Notes: a model not told the origin generated them from the sequence alone. A DNA stretch of 64,000 bases from Akebia trifoliata (GCA_017979445.1 CM030718.1:13494760-13558759), one strand, 5' to 3'; counted from the first letter of the stretch, positions 45,690-57,338 are shown. Numbers and translations are program-made.

Positions 45690-47190
45690 TCTTTAATAAT
45701 TCCTCAGCATAGAGATTTAGACAAGTCAAAATTGTTTGCGTTGCTTCCTGTCTTTTGCAAAAGAAGTCCGCAACCTTCAATCTACACTCTCAAACAAGAG
45801 CTGTGATTGGCATATGCCTTGCAGGCTTTCAACACAACTATGCCATCTGATAGGTTAGTAGTGTTTATATCATATCTTATGCCTTCAAAATATGAAGTTT
45901 CCCCTTATTTCCTTTCTATCTTACCTCTTACCAATCCAAATGCGAGCTTCTGGTTGTATTTTCCATATGTTATCTATATCTCCACACACTCCTTGTGGAT
46001 CTCCTTGATTGCAAATAAAAGGAAGCGTAGGTGATTGTCTTTGAATTCGTTAAAGAAATTCTCACCATAATGGCGTAAGCATATGCAATGTTGTACCCGT
46101 GAAAATAATAGTGGAACATTTCTCGTCAAGTCCAGATGCCTATCAATAATAACCGACAAAATTTACCAATGAGTTTGGTTGTTCATAACATAAATACTCA
46201 AACAACTTAGAAACCATCTCCAACAACGAGAATGCTTAGTACCCACTACTCCAAAAGCCAATGGCAAAATGTCATTTTGCCGATCTATCCATAAGCAATC
46301 ATTAAGCAAAATCATCAAATCTATTATCGGCTGTCAGAATAAAATAAGTTACGCATCCAGGATCAACTATTTTCAACTTGATGAAAATGATGGCAATAAC
46401 TTATAAGATTGAGCAAAATACCTGAAAATCATGGTCTTGCCTTGAGTTTTGGCTCACACAGCTTCAGTGTAGGATATATTTATGCTGAACAATGTGGATA
46501 TATCAGTAATTATCTAAGATGGCTTCGTACCTCGATGCTTTCGAAGTCGACCAACTATTTTTGTAGCCAACCAATGAACCGTAGCCGGTCTAAGATCATT
46601 TCCTCATAATCTTCGATGTATACAGCACATGTGATCTTTCTTGTATAACATCACCTTGAATTTTGGCAAAACCCTTATTTTGATTCCACAAATTCCATCA
46701 TTTCATCTCCACTTTTTTTATTTAGAACGATGGTGTCGAGAATTACATCCAACTAAGGGGACCGGATGAGCCAAGGTCTAAGCCAAGGCATATCGGTCCC
46801 TTCCCCAGGCACAAGCAACGCCCGCACATCACACACGCCAGGTAAATGAGGGAATGCCCTCGTAGGTGGTCCCGAGGAAATATTGCTCATATTGGGTATC
46901 GAACAAACAACCTACGGACACTCACTGCTTATTGGTTCCAAAATTGCCATTGAGCCACCCCCTTGGGATTCTTCATCTACACTTCTATAAGGTGATATCT
47001 GACCTTCCACAATAACATTGACTTCCAGTCTTGGACTATCATTCGGATGCAATTGGGGACTTAACCTAATTGTACACATTACAATCAATTTCATTAATGT
47101 TAATTTAATATCTAATTTTTGGAGGGATATGTCCCACTTCAATAATTGTAGGTCCACCAGATTTATTTTGCTCCATGCACTATGCACTAC
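45690..47190 (-). pseudogene. Mutator-like (MULE) transposase relic
   Basis: On the minus strand, pieces in several frames follow the MuDR transposase order. Upstream: 'KHRGTKPS' then 'ITDISTLFSINISYTEAV' and 'FAQSYKLLPSF'. Then 'DPGCVTYF', 'LPLAFGVVGTKHSRCWRWFL', 'SVIIDRHLDLTRNVPLLFS' and 'CLRHYGENFFNEFKDNHL', with the DRH and CLRH positions of the catalytic domain. Finally 'ARHMPITALV' and 'LKVADFFCKRQEATQ'. Stops and frameshifts are frequent. The N-terminal part above 46740 is the least certain. Confidence 0.78.
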
Positions 47191-47781
47191 GCTCTATATT
47201 AGAACTAACATCACTCATAAAATGCGTAAGGTTGTTTTAAAAGAGTTAAGAATATACATACCTTCTAACCATGAAGGAATCATCCCCAACAATATTTAAA
47301 TTGATTGAATCATGCCGTTGTGTATTTTCCATTGAAGATATATCATAGTTAGTTTTTTTCTTTCATTAATGAATAGAAAAATATAATTAGAAAAAAGTAT
47401 ATCAAATATCAACTGGAACTCTAAATAATTACATGTTCTTCTCAAGAACATCAGGTCGTAACCCATGTTGGTTGATGTAGAGTTCCAACAAATTGCAAAA
47501 TGAAGAACAAGTAAGCAAACACTAGATAGTGAATCATTTTATATTCTATCAAGTTTAACAAATCTACTCGAAGTTGTGGGGTGCGCACACATAACTTTAA
47601 AAGCGTGCTTTCAGGTATATTACATGCACTTCGAAATTTGTTGCATAACTCTAAAATTTTGATTCTCCTTTCTAATTGAATAAACTTGCAGGTACTGCCA
47701 ATACATTCTAACGTAATCCCTTATATAACTCGTCCACCATAAAAACAAACAAAAAACACTTTCTCTGGATCCACCTTGTTC
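47191..47781. other. Intergenic DNA, nothing identified
   Basis: AT-rich sequence between the MULE relic and the next CACTA-like end. It might be the untranslated 5' part of the MULE, but no TIR was recognised. Confidence 0.3.
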
Positions 47782-48215
47782 ACTACAAGAAAAGTAGCAA
47801 TGGACATATTAAAATAAATCTGCATAAGTTAAACAAAAACTCAACCTTCGACATTACAATAATGTCGATGTTGTGGTAATTATATTTTATTTACAGAAAC
47901 TTTTTAGTTTCAATTTATTGTTGAACGTTATTGTATTGCCATCGAACCTATCCTTAATATATAACTGTTGGGGTTCAATGCTGCAAAAGTTTTTTTTTTT
48001 TTTTTTACTTACATAAATATTCTGTTATAAATTTATTGTCGAACCTCTACAATACTATTATAGTCGAACCTCTAGTCAATATACAATCATGGAGGTTCTA
48101 TGATGCAAACAACTTTTATTTACAAAAGAAACGTTCTATTAGTCATTCGTCGAGTTTCAATGATAGGTAATGTTGAAACTTGACTCTGAATTAGATTCCA
48201 ATGATATGTGCCTTA
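47782..48215 (+). mobile_element. CACTA-like left end with subterminal repeats
   Basis: Starts CACTACAAGAAAAGTAGC, a common plant CACTA (EnSpm) terminus. Subterminal motifs recur in both orientations: 'tcgaacctatccttaatata', 'tcgaacctctagtcaatata' and 'ttggggttcaatgctgcaaa' / 'tggaggttctatgatgcaaa'. No right end was found downstream, so it is a truncated or incomplete element. Confidence 0.6.
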
Positions 48216-48289
48216 CATAATTCGTGAAATCATTTAGATTTTTACTACCATTTTCCATTTATATTACTATGAGGATAATGCTATAAAAG

Positions 48290-48690
48290 ATTATACAAAG
48301 GATTTTAAAAGAAATGAAAGAAAGAGAGGAGAGGAGAAAATGGTACCCTTTGATGAAAATCTCCAATAGATCATTGATTGAACATGAGATACATCACATT
48401 AATGAAAGATCAAAGAGATGTTGGTCATTCCTCACTGCTAGATCTTTTTTGATGGGTTTTAGAGTGAGAATGGAGAGTTCTCTCTGTAAAATCTGAAAAT
48501 GGTTAGGAGGGAAGAAGTTGTAATTTAAAAAGGTTGTAGAAGGGTTTAATAAAGAAAATGAAAGTGAAGGGCCTTTTTTCCTCCGAAAACATGAGTTACT
48601 GTAGCAGAACGAATGTTTTTGAGTATTTAAAAAAAGTGACCCTTTTTTTCCATTGTCATAAACCTTTGAATTTATTTATTTATTTTTTGG
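48290..48690 (-). repeat. Inverted copy of the 24545-25075 repeat family
   Basis: Its reverse complement carries 'cccttcactttcattttctt', 'attacaacttcttccctcct' and 'taaccattttcag' in the order seen at 24920-25000. In direct orientation it matches 24570-24740 ('ttactgtagcag', 'ccattgtcataaac'). The ORF 48314-48496 is not recognised. Confidence 0.65.
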
Positions 48691-49434
48691 TTAAATGTCC
48701 CTTTTTCTAAATTCTCCTTGAGATCCATACTCCTTTGATAATAAAACCTCAAACTATGTGCAAAATGTGTTTGGGGTGTAAGTGCACAAACTCTTTGTTC
48801 TTTAATGCTCAAGACATATTTCCAAGAACTGAGAGTTATTTATTTATTTATTATTATTGCTTATCATGGATATTGCCATGCTTTGAATGAGACTAATTCC
48901 ATGGTCACAAGCACTGCCCTCTCGGAAAATCCTACATGCAATTGGTTGAGTCAAGGGACAACTGGATCCTGGAGGGTGGCCCCAAGGAATTCATTGCTTC
49001 ACGGGGCTTCGACACTAGACCTACCCTTCCTGAGGGAGCTTATCAAGGCTCGGCCAACCCCTTGAGGTTTTCAACCAACTGATGAGAGTTAATTGAACGA
49101 AAATTATTTACCTTTTCCCACTTCCTCTTTTCGGCTTTGTTAAGAAATAGTGCCTATTCATGTTAATTCTCGACGATGATGACCTCGGGGAAATGACTTT
49201 GACCGTGGGTTTGTCATCGTCTCCAGAGTTAAGGCACTTTGGATGAGTTCCATTCTATTAGTGGGCCTTCCATCTCATCCCATCCCAAAGAGTAATTAAA
49301 ACCATATTTAGTCACATTTTCAGGTTCCACTAAGTAAAATTTATTACTAAGCAGATATTAATAATTTAAGAAAGAAAACTGAGAAAAAGAAAAACAAACA
49401 ATAAAAATCTGGGCCTGTACTTACCAGCATACTC
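48691..49434. other. Intergenic DNA; intron-like sequence next to the kinase fragment
   Basis: 48805-49065 is an unassigned ORF of higher GC. The last part (about 49320-49434) is duplicated at 54287-54388 and would be the intron after the kinase exon on the minus strand. Confidence 0.4.
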
Positions 49435-49890
49435 AGGTGCAAGATATCCAAATGTCCCGGCCGCCAATCATATCTCAAGAGAGTACATACTTCCCATCAG
49501 GAACATTCTTAACAAGACCAAAATCTGGAACCTTAATTAGCTCTCTGTCATCCCCAAGAAGTATATTTGAAGGCTTCAAATCTCTGTGGATGAAACTCTG
49601 TTGTGCTACATCCAATGCAATTGAGACTCTGCTTCCATGAAAGAGGAGAATTTTCATTATCATTCTCACTCTTATCAAGCAAATGCTGACCCAAAGTCCC
49701 TTGCACATATTCTATTCGTAGATCAAAAGCCTTTCATTCCCATTGACGCAGAAACCAAAGAGGCAGGGCCACCAAATGTCTGAGTCTAGAACTGAGAACG
49801 ATCTCCACTTGAAACTCACTCAATCCCTTTGTACTCATTCCAGTAGATTCCATCCACTTCACAATCATATTCTAGCCACAACGACGTTAC
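49435..49890 (-). pseudogene. TMK-type receptor kinase pseudogene (kinase domain part)
   Basis: TMK kinases are plasma-membrane leucine-rich-repeat receptor kinases linked to auxin responses. Pieces in order: 'VKWMESTGMSTKGLSEFQVE' (VKRME-type lysine region), 'LRHLVAL', 'VNGNERLLIYE', '[13 protein letters not shown]', 'LSWKQ', 'VSIALDVA', '[17 protein letters not shown]' (HRD loop), '[15 protein letters not shown]' (DFG), 'LAPEYAG', then a donor G|GTAAGT at 49434. About ten residues between LDVA and SFIH are missing, and several frameshifts and stops occur. It is partly duplicated at 54287-54650. Confidence 0.85.
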
Positions 49891-50083
49891 AATATTGGCT
49901 CAAACCAAGTGGGACAATTGATTGATTGGTACGTCTCGAAATACTTATTAAACTCGGGGAAAAAAACATTAAAAAAAAAGTTCCACCTTTTGCCACCTCA
50001 GGGCCTACCGTGGTCTAAAGATCCATTGTCTCCTTTTCTCAAGTAAATGATAAGAAATTTCCAGCAAACTAGTGTGTGCCTAA

Positions 50084-50433
50084 TGTTATGATTGATTCTA
50101 AGGTCATTACTTAGTAATGTTAGACTTGATTTTTTGCAGATTCCTGGTTCGTTATAAAATCTGCTGAAAGACTAGGAAGATCTGTAGATTCAGAATCTCA
50201 AGGACCACTTTCGGGTACAGATTCCAGGATGCTTATAAGCTAATAAGTTAATATCCAGAGCAGCTGGTCAATTACCAAGTAACTATGGAGTATAGAAGCA
50301 CATGATCAGTCCTCCAAAACAGATCCAGATCCTACGTTTAATCAAAACAGAATATCTCATTTGTAAATATTATATATATTCGATGCATAAGGGAACAGAA
50401 CCATCGATTGAGGAACAGAGTAATTCTTTCACA
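50084..50433 (+). repeat. Copia-2 5' LTR (left limit tentative)
   Basis: It ends CTTTCACA directly before the PBS. 'aatattatatatattcg' (about 50366) is a TATA-like element. The start at TGTTATGATTG is chosen for its TG and cannot be checked without a second LTR. Confidence 0.5.
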
Positions 50434-50445
50434 TGGTATCAGCCA
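50434..50445 (+). other. Copia-2 primer binding site
   Basis: TGGTATCAGCC matches the Met-tRNA-complementary PBS TGGTATCAGAGC and follows the LTR end directly. Confidence 0.75.
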
Positions 50446-50491
50446 AACCCCATCCTCTTCAAAGAAAAAAAAAAACCCAGCAATTACCTTC

Positions 50492-51395
50492 ATGGCGACC
50501 TCCTCCACCGACCATAGCCCATCCTCTCCTCCACCTGCCTCAGCCTTGCCAATGCCCTCAATTACTCTTCAAGCGGCACCCATCCACACTTGATTAAACT
50601 AGATCTCCATAATTATTTGTTGTGGCACACAATTTCTCCCTGTCGTCATCGGATATGACCTTAAGGGGTATGTTGATGGTACAATCCGCCCTCCCCCTCG
50701 TACTCTCTCAGATGGTTCCCTCAATCCAACATACACTGCCTGGTGCAAGCAAGACCAAGTCTTGTTAGGCTGGCTGCTCTCCTCCCTGTCAGAGACGGTT
50801 CTTTCCCACATTGTGGGACTCTCATCTTCTCTTGTTGTATGGAATGCACAAGAGAATCAGTATGCATCTCGCTCTCATGTTCGTATTATGCAAATTCGTC
50901 GCAAACTTCAGACTATTCGTAAAGGCAATCTTACCATGGTCGATTACTTCCACAAATCAAAGCAACTTGCGGACGGTCTCGCCACCTCTGGTAATTATAT
51001 GCCGGACTCCAACCTTCAACAAGTCATCCTCAAAAGCCTTGACTCGGCCTATGACATCATTGTCACTACCCTCACTGACACCTTGTTGACCACTTCCATG
51101 GATAACTTTCAAGAACACCTTTTGGCGTTTGAAATGTGCCTTGATGCTTGAAATAGTGCCCTTTCTACAGTCCTCGATGCTCATACTCGTGGCAGCCAAA
51201 ACAATGGTAGACAGGGTCCACGCCCTCCTCCAACTCCTCAGCCAATGGGTAAATCAATGGGTCCATGCCAACTTTGTGGTCACAAGAACCACACTGCAGG
51301 ATCCTGTTGGTTTCGCTTTGATCGAGCTTATGGAAACTCTACTCCGTCGCCTATTGCCGATGCTTATGTTGCAACATCCAACACGTCCTATGATC
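50492..51395 (+). pseudogene. Copia-2 gag with zinc knuckle
   Basis: Begins MATSSTDHSPSSPPPASALP. After a stop near 50593 it resumes in other frames: 'WLLSSLSETVLSHIVGL', 'SSLVVWNAQENQYASRS' and 'IRKGNLTMVDYFHKSKQLAD'. 'CQLCGHKNHTAGSC' (about 51266-51308) is an intact CX2CX4HX4C zinc knuckle. A stop at 51149 separates the gag core from the knuckle. Confidence 0.85.
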
Positions 51396-52620
51396 CCAAT
51401 TGGTACCCTGACAGTGGTACTACAAATCATGTGACCGCCGATCTAGGGAATCTTCATCTTCAATCTGAATACACAGGCCCTGGTCAACTTCGTATTGGTA
51501 ACAGCTTTGGTCTCCCTATCTCCCACATTGATATGTCCACACTACTCACTCCTCATCATAAGTTTGTACTCAAAGACCTTTCGCATGTTCCCAATATCTC
51601 AACTAATTTATTATCTGTTTCAAAATAAACTCATGATAATGATGCCTTTTTCGAATTTCACCATCGTTTTTGTTGTTGTTAAGGATCGTCACACGGGGAA
51701 TCGTGTCATGATACTCCTCTATCCATGTATCCTTCAATTTTCGTTGGTGAGCGTGCTTCCTTGGATACTTGGCATCGTCGTCTAGGAGATCCAATGATGC
51801 GCACCGTCAAAGCCGTCGTTGCAGCCCATTTTCTTCCAATTCTTAATACAAAACCAAGTTTCTGTAGTTCATGTCAATCTAGTAAGAGTCATCAGTTTTC
51901 ATTTCAGTATAGTTCTACTGTATTTACATGTCTTTCAGAATTGATTGTAGCTGATGATTGGGGACCGGCTCTGGGTCTTTCTTGGGGCGGTTCTCGCTAT
52001 AATTTGTTATTATTGGATGCTTTTAGTAGATACACTGGGCTCTTTCCTCTTGTGCGCAACTCTGATGCTCTTCCAATCTTTCTTTCTTTCAAAACTATAA
52101 TTGAAAATTTGCTTGATTGTAAAATATAAGTATTTCAATCTAAAAATAGGGGTGAATTCAAGAAATTTACCTTTATCTTGGATACTTACGGGATCACTCA
52201 TCTTTTTTCTTGCCCGCACACCCCCCAACAAAATGGCCTTGCTGAACATTGTCATAAGCACATTGTTGAGACTGGCCTTGCTCTCATGATAGGTGCCTTT
52301 GTCCCTCTAATCCATTGGGTTCATGATGCCTTTATCAGTCCTCATACCTTGTGAATCATCTCCCTTCTCCTATATTGCCTAATAAGTCTCCTCTTGAGGT
52401 ACTCTTTGGCATGACTCCTACCTACACCACATTACGAACCTTTGGGTGTGAATGTTTTTCTCATTTCCATTCCTACAACTCCCATAAACTTCTTGGTCTC
52501 GTTTGTTTTTCTAAGATATAGTTCCTCTCATAAAGGATACAAGTGTCTTCACATTCCCACAAATCACTTGAACATATCATGACACGTGACATTTAATGAG
52601 GAATCATTTCCTTTCGCTGC
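51396..52620 (+). pseudogene. Copia-2 protease and integrase region
   Basis: 'WYPDSGTTNHVTADLGNL' (about 51401) is the protease motif. 'LSHVPNISTNLLSVSK' ends the first frame at 51628. 'LDTWHRRLGDP' (about 51757) is the GAG-pre-integrase, followed by 'LDAFSRYTGLFPL' with a catalytic Asp. After a frame change, 'TPQQNGLAEHCHKHIVETGL' (about 52222) and 'LRTFGCECFSHFHSYNSHKL'-like sequence follow. 'HVTFNEESFPF' at 52575 marks the C-terminal end of the integrase region. Confidence 0.85.
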
Positions 52621-52966
52621 CATTCAAACTACCCGATTTTTGTGGGACGTGACCTCCCATCTCATTACTTTCCCATCCTTACTGCCCTTGTCTCCCTATC
52701 CTTACCATCTAGTGTCCACACCACCTCCACAACTATCCCTCCCTGTTGCTATCCCAACCCCTCCAATACTTCCGTCGCCCAACCTCCCTTTATTACCCAC
52801 CCAACTTCCCCTTCCCCTTCTTTTACCCCTTCAATCAGAGCAACCAAAATTCCTTCTCATATAGCTGGCCTACCCACTCACCCTATGGTCACTCAGTCCA
52901 AGCTTGGGATATTCAAAAAGGTGTTGTCGGCCACCAAACTCCTTTACTAGATAATGACGAGGAACC
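52621..52966 (+). other. Copia-2 proline-rich linker, truncated
   Basis: Pyrimidine-rich sequence encoding proline/serine-rich peptides in all frames, the usual low-complexity linker between integrase and RT in this copia type. It breaks off at the TGTTATC of the next LTR, before RT. Confidence 0.65.
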
Positions 52967-53136
52967 TGTTATCAGTGATAGTTCTCTTTTACTTATATTT
53001 TTATGTCATGTCCTTTTTCTTCTTTTCTTATTTATAATGTAATATATAAATAGGAATGAAGCAAGAATAAAATATATTTTTCTGGAACTTCTCTTCTTTC
53101 TTTCTATCTTCTCTAAACCCTAGATCAAACTCTACA
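52967..53136 (+). repeat. Copia-3 LTR (about 170 bp)
   Basis: TGTTATCAGTGATAG...CAAACTCTACA, with TATATAAATAGG at about 53043 and 'cttctctaaaccctag' before the end. The size is at the short end for copia; the start is inferred. Confidence 0.65.
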
Positions 53137-53148
53137 TGGTATTAGAGC
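53137..53148 (+). other. Copia-3 primer binding site
   Basis: TGGTATTAGAGC is one base from the standard TGGTATCAGAGC. Confidence 0.85.
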
Positions 53149-53204
53149 TTTGGTGACGACTGAGAAGATCGAAAAGAGTTCCAAATCAAAGAGAGGGTCC
53201 GATC

Positions 53205-53450
53205 TCCACCTTTCTACAGCCCTAGGGCTGTCGCTCATCCTCATATCTTGTCGCCAGCTACCCAATAGCCTCCTAGGGGTTGCTGCACATCAGCAACCAC
53301 CCTCTAGGGACTGTCGCACATCAGCAGCCACCCCTAGGGGTCGTCGCACATCATCCAACCATCTCCTAGGGCTGTCGCACAACTCCAACCACCTCTAGTG
53401 GTTGTCGCACATCATCCAACCACCTCCTAGGACTGCCTCCAGTCACCTTT
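53205..53450 (+). repeat. GC-richer tandem repeats in Copia-3 leader
   Basis: Units of about 40-45 bp built from 'ctagg(g)gctgtcgcac' and 'atcatccaaccacctc'. About five copies, the first two degenerate. The ORF 53150-53398 is the translation of this repeat. Confidence 0.7.
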
Positions 53451-53597
53451 GTGGATCTCTATCGAGTAACTCTTCACACTTGATTGACTATTACAGCCTA
53501 TGTCACGGTTGTAATAGCCTTCAAGGTGAGTCAGAATTTTTTTCTCTGAATGTGAAAATAGATTCAACTCTTATGTCGTATGTGATTCATTAGTGTT

Positions 53598-53830
53598 TCA
53601 CAACGCAAGTATGTGTTACATCTGCTTCAGGAGATTGGCAAACTTGAGGCTAAACCAGTTGATACTCCAATTGAGCCAAATCATCGATTGAGTGAAAGTG
53701 ATGGTGAAACTCTTGAAGATATCAGTCATTATCAATGTTTGGTTGGCAAACTCATCTCCATATCTCTTACACGACCTGATATTGACTATGCAGTAAGCGT
53801 TGTTAGCCGGTAAATGAACCATCCAGGTTC
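53598..53830 (+). pseudogene. Copia RT C-terminus/connection fragment
   Basis: 'YVLHLLQEIGKLEAKPVDTP', 'YQCLVGKLISISLTRPDIDY' and 'AVSVVSR' are the conserved end of copia RT before RNase H. A stop replaces the usual Phe before 'MNHPGSS'. Confidence 0.88.
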
Positions 53831-54286
53831 CTCGTAGTTTTTCTTTGTCTAATGTTTTACATGTTCCTAATCTCACTACTAATCTTATGTCTGTTAGTAG
53901 TGCTACAAAAAATCTAAATTGTTGTGTTACCTTTTTTCCCTCTCATTGTGCTTTTAAGGATTTAGAAATGAAGATGGTGATTGGTAGTAGTCGTGAAGTA
54001 GATGGCTTGTACCTTCTCAACATCCCAACATCTCAGCACATTCCATATGCTCAGGCTTTTTTGAGTAGTAGTAGGGTAGTCAATAAATCTCAAATAATGA
54101 GATGACATATTTGATTGGGTCATGTTTCTTTTCAGTATTTATAACGTCTGTTTCCTTCTTTGTTTTAGTCTATGTCATTGTCAAAGTTACAATGTGAAAT
54201 TTGTCAATTGTCAAAGCATTGTCGTTCTTCTTATCCAACCAGTTTACATAAAAGAAATTCCTCTTTATTTTCTCTTGTGCATTCTA
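53831..54286 (+). pseudogene. Copia protease end and GAG-pre-integrase fragment
   Basis: 'LSNVLHVPNLTTNLMSVS' is the end of the protease region. 'CVTFFPSHCAFKDLEMK', 'SSREVDGLYLLNIPT', and in later frames 'LGHVSFQYL' and 'LQCEICQLSKHCRSSYPTS' form the GAG-pre-integrase. Stops occur at about 54105 and 54140. It breaks off at 54286, where the kinase intron sequence starts. Confidence 0.88.
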
Positions 54287-54650
54287 ATAAAATTTATTAC
54301 AAAGCAGATATTAATAATTTACGAATGAAAACTGAGAAAAAGAAAAGAAAAAGAAAAACAAATAACAAAAATTTGGGTCTGTACTTACCAGCATACTCAG
54401 GTGCAAGACATCCAAATGTCTCGGCTGCCAATCGTATCTCAAGAGAGTACGTACTTCTCATCAGGAGCGTTCTTAACAAGACCAACATCTAAATCCTTAA
54501 TTAGCTCTCATGCCATCCCAAAGAAGTATATTTGAAGGCTTCAAATCTGTGTGGATGAAACTCTATTGTGCTACATCCAATGTAATAGAGAATTTCTACT
54601 TCCATGAAAGAAAAGAATTCTCATTATCATTCTCACTCTGATCAAACAAA
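54287..54650 (-). pseudogene. Second, partial copy of the TMK-type kinase pseudogene
   Basis: Matches 49325-49690 through the intron ('aaatttattacaaagcagat'), the donor at 54388 and the exon: 'LVKNAPDEKYVLS' and 'GCLAPEYAG'. It carries the same internal deletion before the SFIH motif as the first copy, so the duplication came later. The 5' part is cut off at 54650 by the LTR. Confidence 0.85.
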
Positions 54651-55802
54651 TGCCCACAAGGGCAATTTTACGGGTCAAATTTTTTGGTTTTTTAATCACT
54701 GTACTCTCCCGTGTCAGCACTAGAACCTATCTAGTCTCAGCCCTCACACACAGTTTAAAGGCAACAGCCTAATTTTATCTCTGCACAAATTCTGGGAGTA
54801 TTACAAACTCATGCCCATTGTCTTCCCATGACAATGGAAAAACAATGGAGGTTCTTTTTGTTTAGTTTATAGCAACCTCTAACAAAATTGCTATGGTGAC
54901 ATCACATAATACCTGTACAAAATCTATAGAGTTGACTTATAGCAGCCTACACGTGTCCTCATCAAGAGTAAGGCTACATGGATAACCAACCATTTCTACA
55001 ACCCACAAGCTTGACACCTGTCTATCTCTTAGAGAACTTCCCCAACTTCCTGCTAGGTGTCCTCCTTCCATGAGATCACCTCTGCCATGTGTCTCATTGA
55101 TATCCATATGTCTGCACTACATGTGATCTGTGCATGGGACATAGCTCCCAACAGCCAGGCCAACCACATAACTACCCAACCGTCACAGTTACTCTACTAC
55201 TCTCCAACACATTGCTGCATAGCTTGATCCTTGGCTTCGACCATGTCTATTGGGTAACCTCGTGGATATCACCTATATCCACTCTCGAGCGCCTAGGCTG
55301 ATCGCCTATGCACGCCCCTTGCTGTTCGTCACGCCCCTAGGATATACATGCGCTATGCACCCTCACACGACCTACACCTCAGTTGAGAGCCCGTGCGCCT
55401 GAGTGCCAACTTCACACGGAGTGCCCTCCCCTCCCCTCTAGAAGCAAACATCATTTCATGGGATCGATCATACTGGGTTATAGGTCCGGTTTGGAGCTTC
55501 AACCCAAAGATCCGTTTCTTCCCATGTTGCATAGGCCATCCCTAGCACTCATTAGAATGCCTTGTTATTTCCCAGGACCTCCCATGTGTGGCCCGTTAAC
55601 TTAAGCCGTCATCACGTGTAGCCCATACAGCACGCTGCATACCCACACGGTTCACTGCCCTGCTCACACGACTTGCTACCCTGCTCACCCGGCATGCTGT
55701 TATACCAACACGGCTTGCTGCCTTGCCCACATAGCTTACTGATGCGCGCAATAAAGCCTCTGACGCGCAGCCCATCTATGCTCAACAGTTAGGGGGCTTA
55801 CA
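54651..55802 (-). repeat. Chromovirus LTR-A
   Basis: Minus strand TGTAAGCCCCCTAACTG...GGGCA, 1152 bp. Similar to LTR-B throughout ('ctgtactctcccgtgtc', 'agaacttccccaacttcc', 'ccatgttgcataggccatcc'). ORFs in it (for example 55383-55604) are not genes. Confidence 0.8.
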
Positions 55803-56231
55803 ATCCACCCCCACCAGAAGAACCCGACGTCCTCGTCGGCAACTCTTCAACATACTTGTTCACCTGTTTCTCAAACTGCTACAATGTCACATCCTTTTCC
55901 CAGCCTGCGAAGGCGGGGGAACCCTTGTGCGAAGACTTAACACAAAAACAACCGATCTTGCGAAAAACACGATACTCGGAAGAAAACAAAAATTCAGAGC
56001 ACGGTGACGCCCTTTTCCTGCAAAAACAGCAGAACAAATCATCATGCTACCTCTATTACCAGGGCTAGACGGAGGTCAACCACACTATGCTTCCACAGAC
56101 CCCTAAAAACGAAGCAACTTTTCCTTGACGGGGCTACTCCCCAATTTTCCTCTTGACAAAAAGAGGGCATGTTGCAATTTGCTTGACCTGGGTTCATAAG
56201 ACGTCGTCCAAAACCACAAGTAGCTTTTCCT
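55803..56231 (-). pseudogene. Internal remnant of a collapsed chromovirus
   Basis: The minus strand next to LTR-A (55803-55905) encodes the same pol C-terminus as 61513-61620 ('FEKQVNKYVEELP' and 'TSGSSGGGG'-like tail). The rest (55906-56231) is leader-like with no ORF similarity. Everything between has been deleted. Confidence 0.7.
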
Positions 56232-57338
56232 TGTCACGGGGACAATTTTACAAGTTAAATTTTTTTGTTCTTAATTACTGTACTCTCCCGTGTCGGCACT
56301 AGAACCCATCTAGTCTCAGCCCTCACACACTCACATACTCACACACACACAGTTTGAATGCAACAGCCTAATTTTATTTCTGCACAGATTCTATGAGTAT
56401 TATAAACTCATGCCCATTGTCTTTCCATGACAATAGAGGTTTTTTTTGTTTAGTTTAAGCAACCTCCAACAAATCTGCTATGGTGACATCACATGTCACC
56501 TGTACAAAACTTATAGAGTTGGCAACATGTGTCCTCATCAAAAGAGAGGCCACATGGATAACCAACCATCTCTACAGCCCACAAGCTTGACACCTGTCCA
56601 TCTTTTAGAGAACTTCCCCAACTTCTTTCTAGGTGTCCTCCTTCCATAAGATCAGCTCTACCACGTGTCTCATAGATATCTGCCCACATGTGATCTGTGC
56701 ATGGGACATAACTCCCAATAGCCAAGCCAACCCACATAACTACCCAACCGTCATAACTACTCTCCAGCACATTACTGCATAGCTTGATCCTTAGCTTCAG
56801 CCATGTCTCTCGGGTCACCTCGCGGATATCACCTATCTCCACTTTCGAACCACTAGGTTGATCTCCTATGTACACCCCTTACTGTCTGTCACGCCCCTTG
56901 GGTACACATACATTATGTACCCTCACACGAGCTACGCCTCAGCTGAGAGCCTATGTGCCTACTTCACACGGAGTGCCCCCCTTAAAGAGTATGCTAAGTA
57001 TTTTGCCCATCTCTAGAAGAAAACATCATTTCATAGGACCGATCATACTAGGTTATGGGTCGGGTTTGTAGCTCCGACCCAAAAATCTGTTTCTTCCCAT
57101 GTTGCATAGGCCATCCCTAGCACTCCCTAGGATGCCTTGCTATCTCTCAGGACCACCCACATGTGGTCCGTTAACTTAAGCTATCATCAAGTGTAGCCCA
57201 TACAACATGCTGCATACCCACACGGCTCGTTACCCAGTTCACCCGACATGATGTTCTACCCACACAGCTTGCTGCATGCCCACAAAGCTTACTGATACGC
57301 GCAGTAAAGCCTTTGACACGCAACCCATCCTTGCTCAA

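Larger units (their letters stand above)
50084..52966 (+). mobile_element. Copia-2: truncated Ty1/copia element
   Basis: 5' LTR, PBS, gag, protease and integrase are present. The sequence ends in the integrase-RT linker at the LTR of Copia-3; RT, RNase H and the 3' LTR are absent. Confidence 0.85.
52967..54286 (+). mobile_element. Copia-3: rearranged copia fragment
   Basis: Short LTR, PBS, leader with tandem repeats, an RT-RNase H junction fragment, then a protease/GAG-pre-integrase fragment. The last two are in the wrong order for a copia element, so at least one recombination joined pieces of related copies. Confidence 0.7.

Noticed and set aside
53150..53398. 82-codon ORF as a Copia-3 gag
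   Set aside because: It translates a tandem nucleotide repeat and has no gag motif.
55383..57071. ORFs in the GC-richer LTR-A and LTR-B
   Set aside because: They are in LTRs, differ between the two LTR copies and match no protein.
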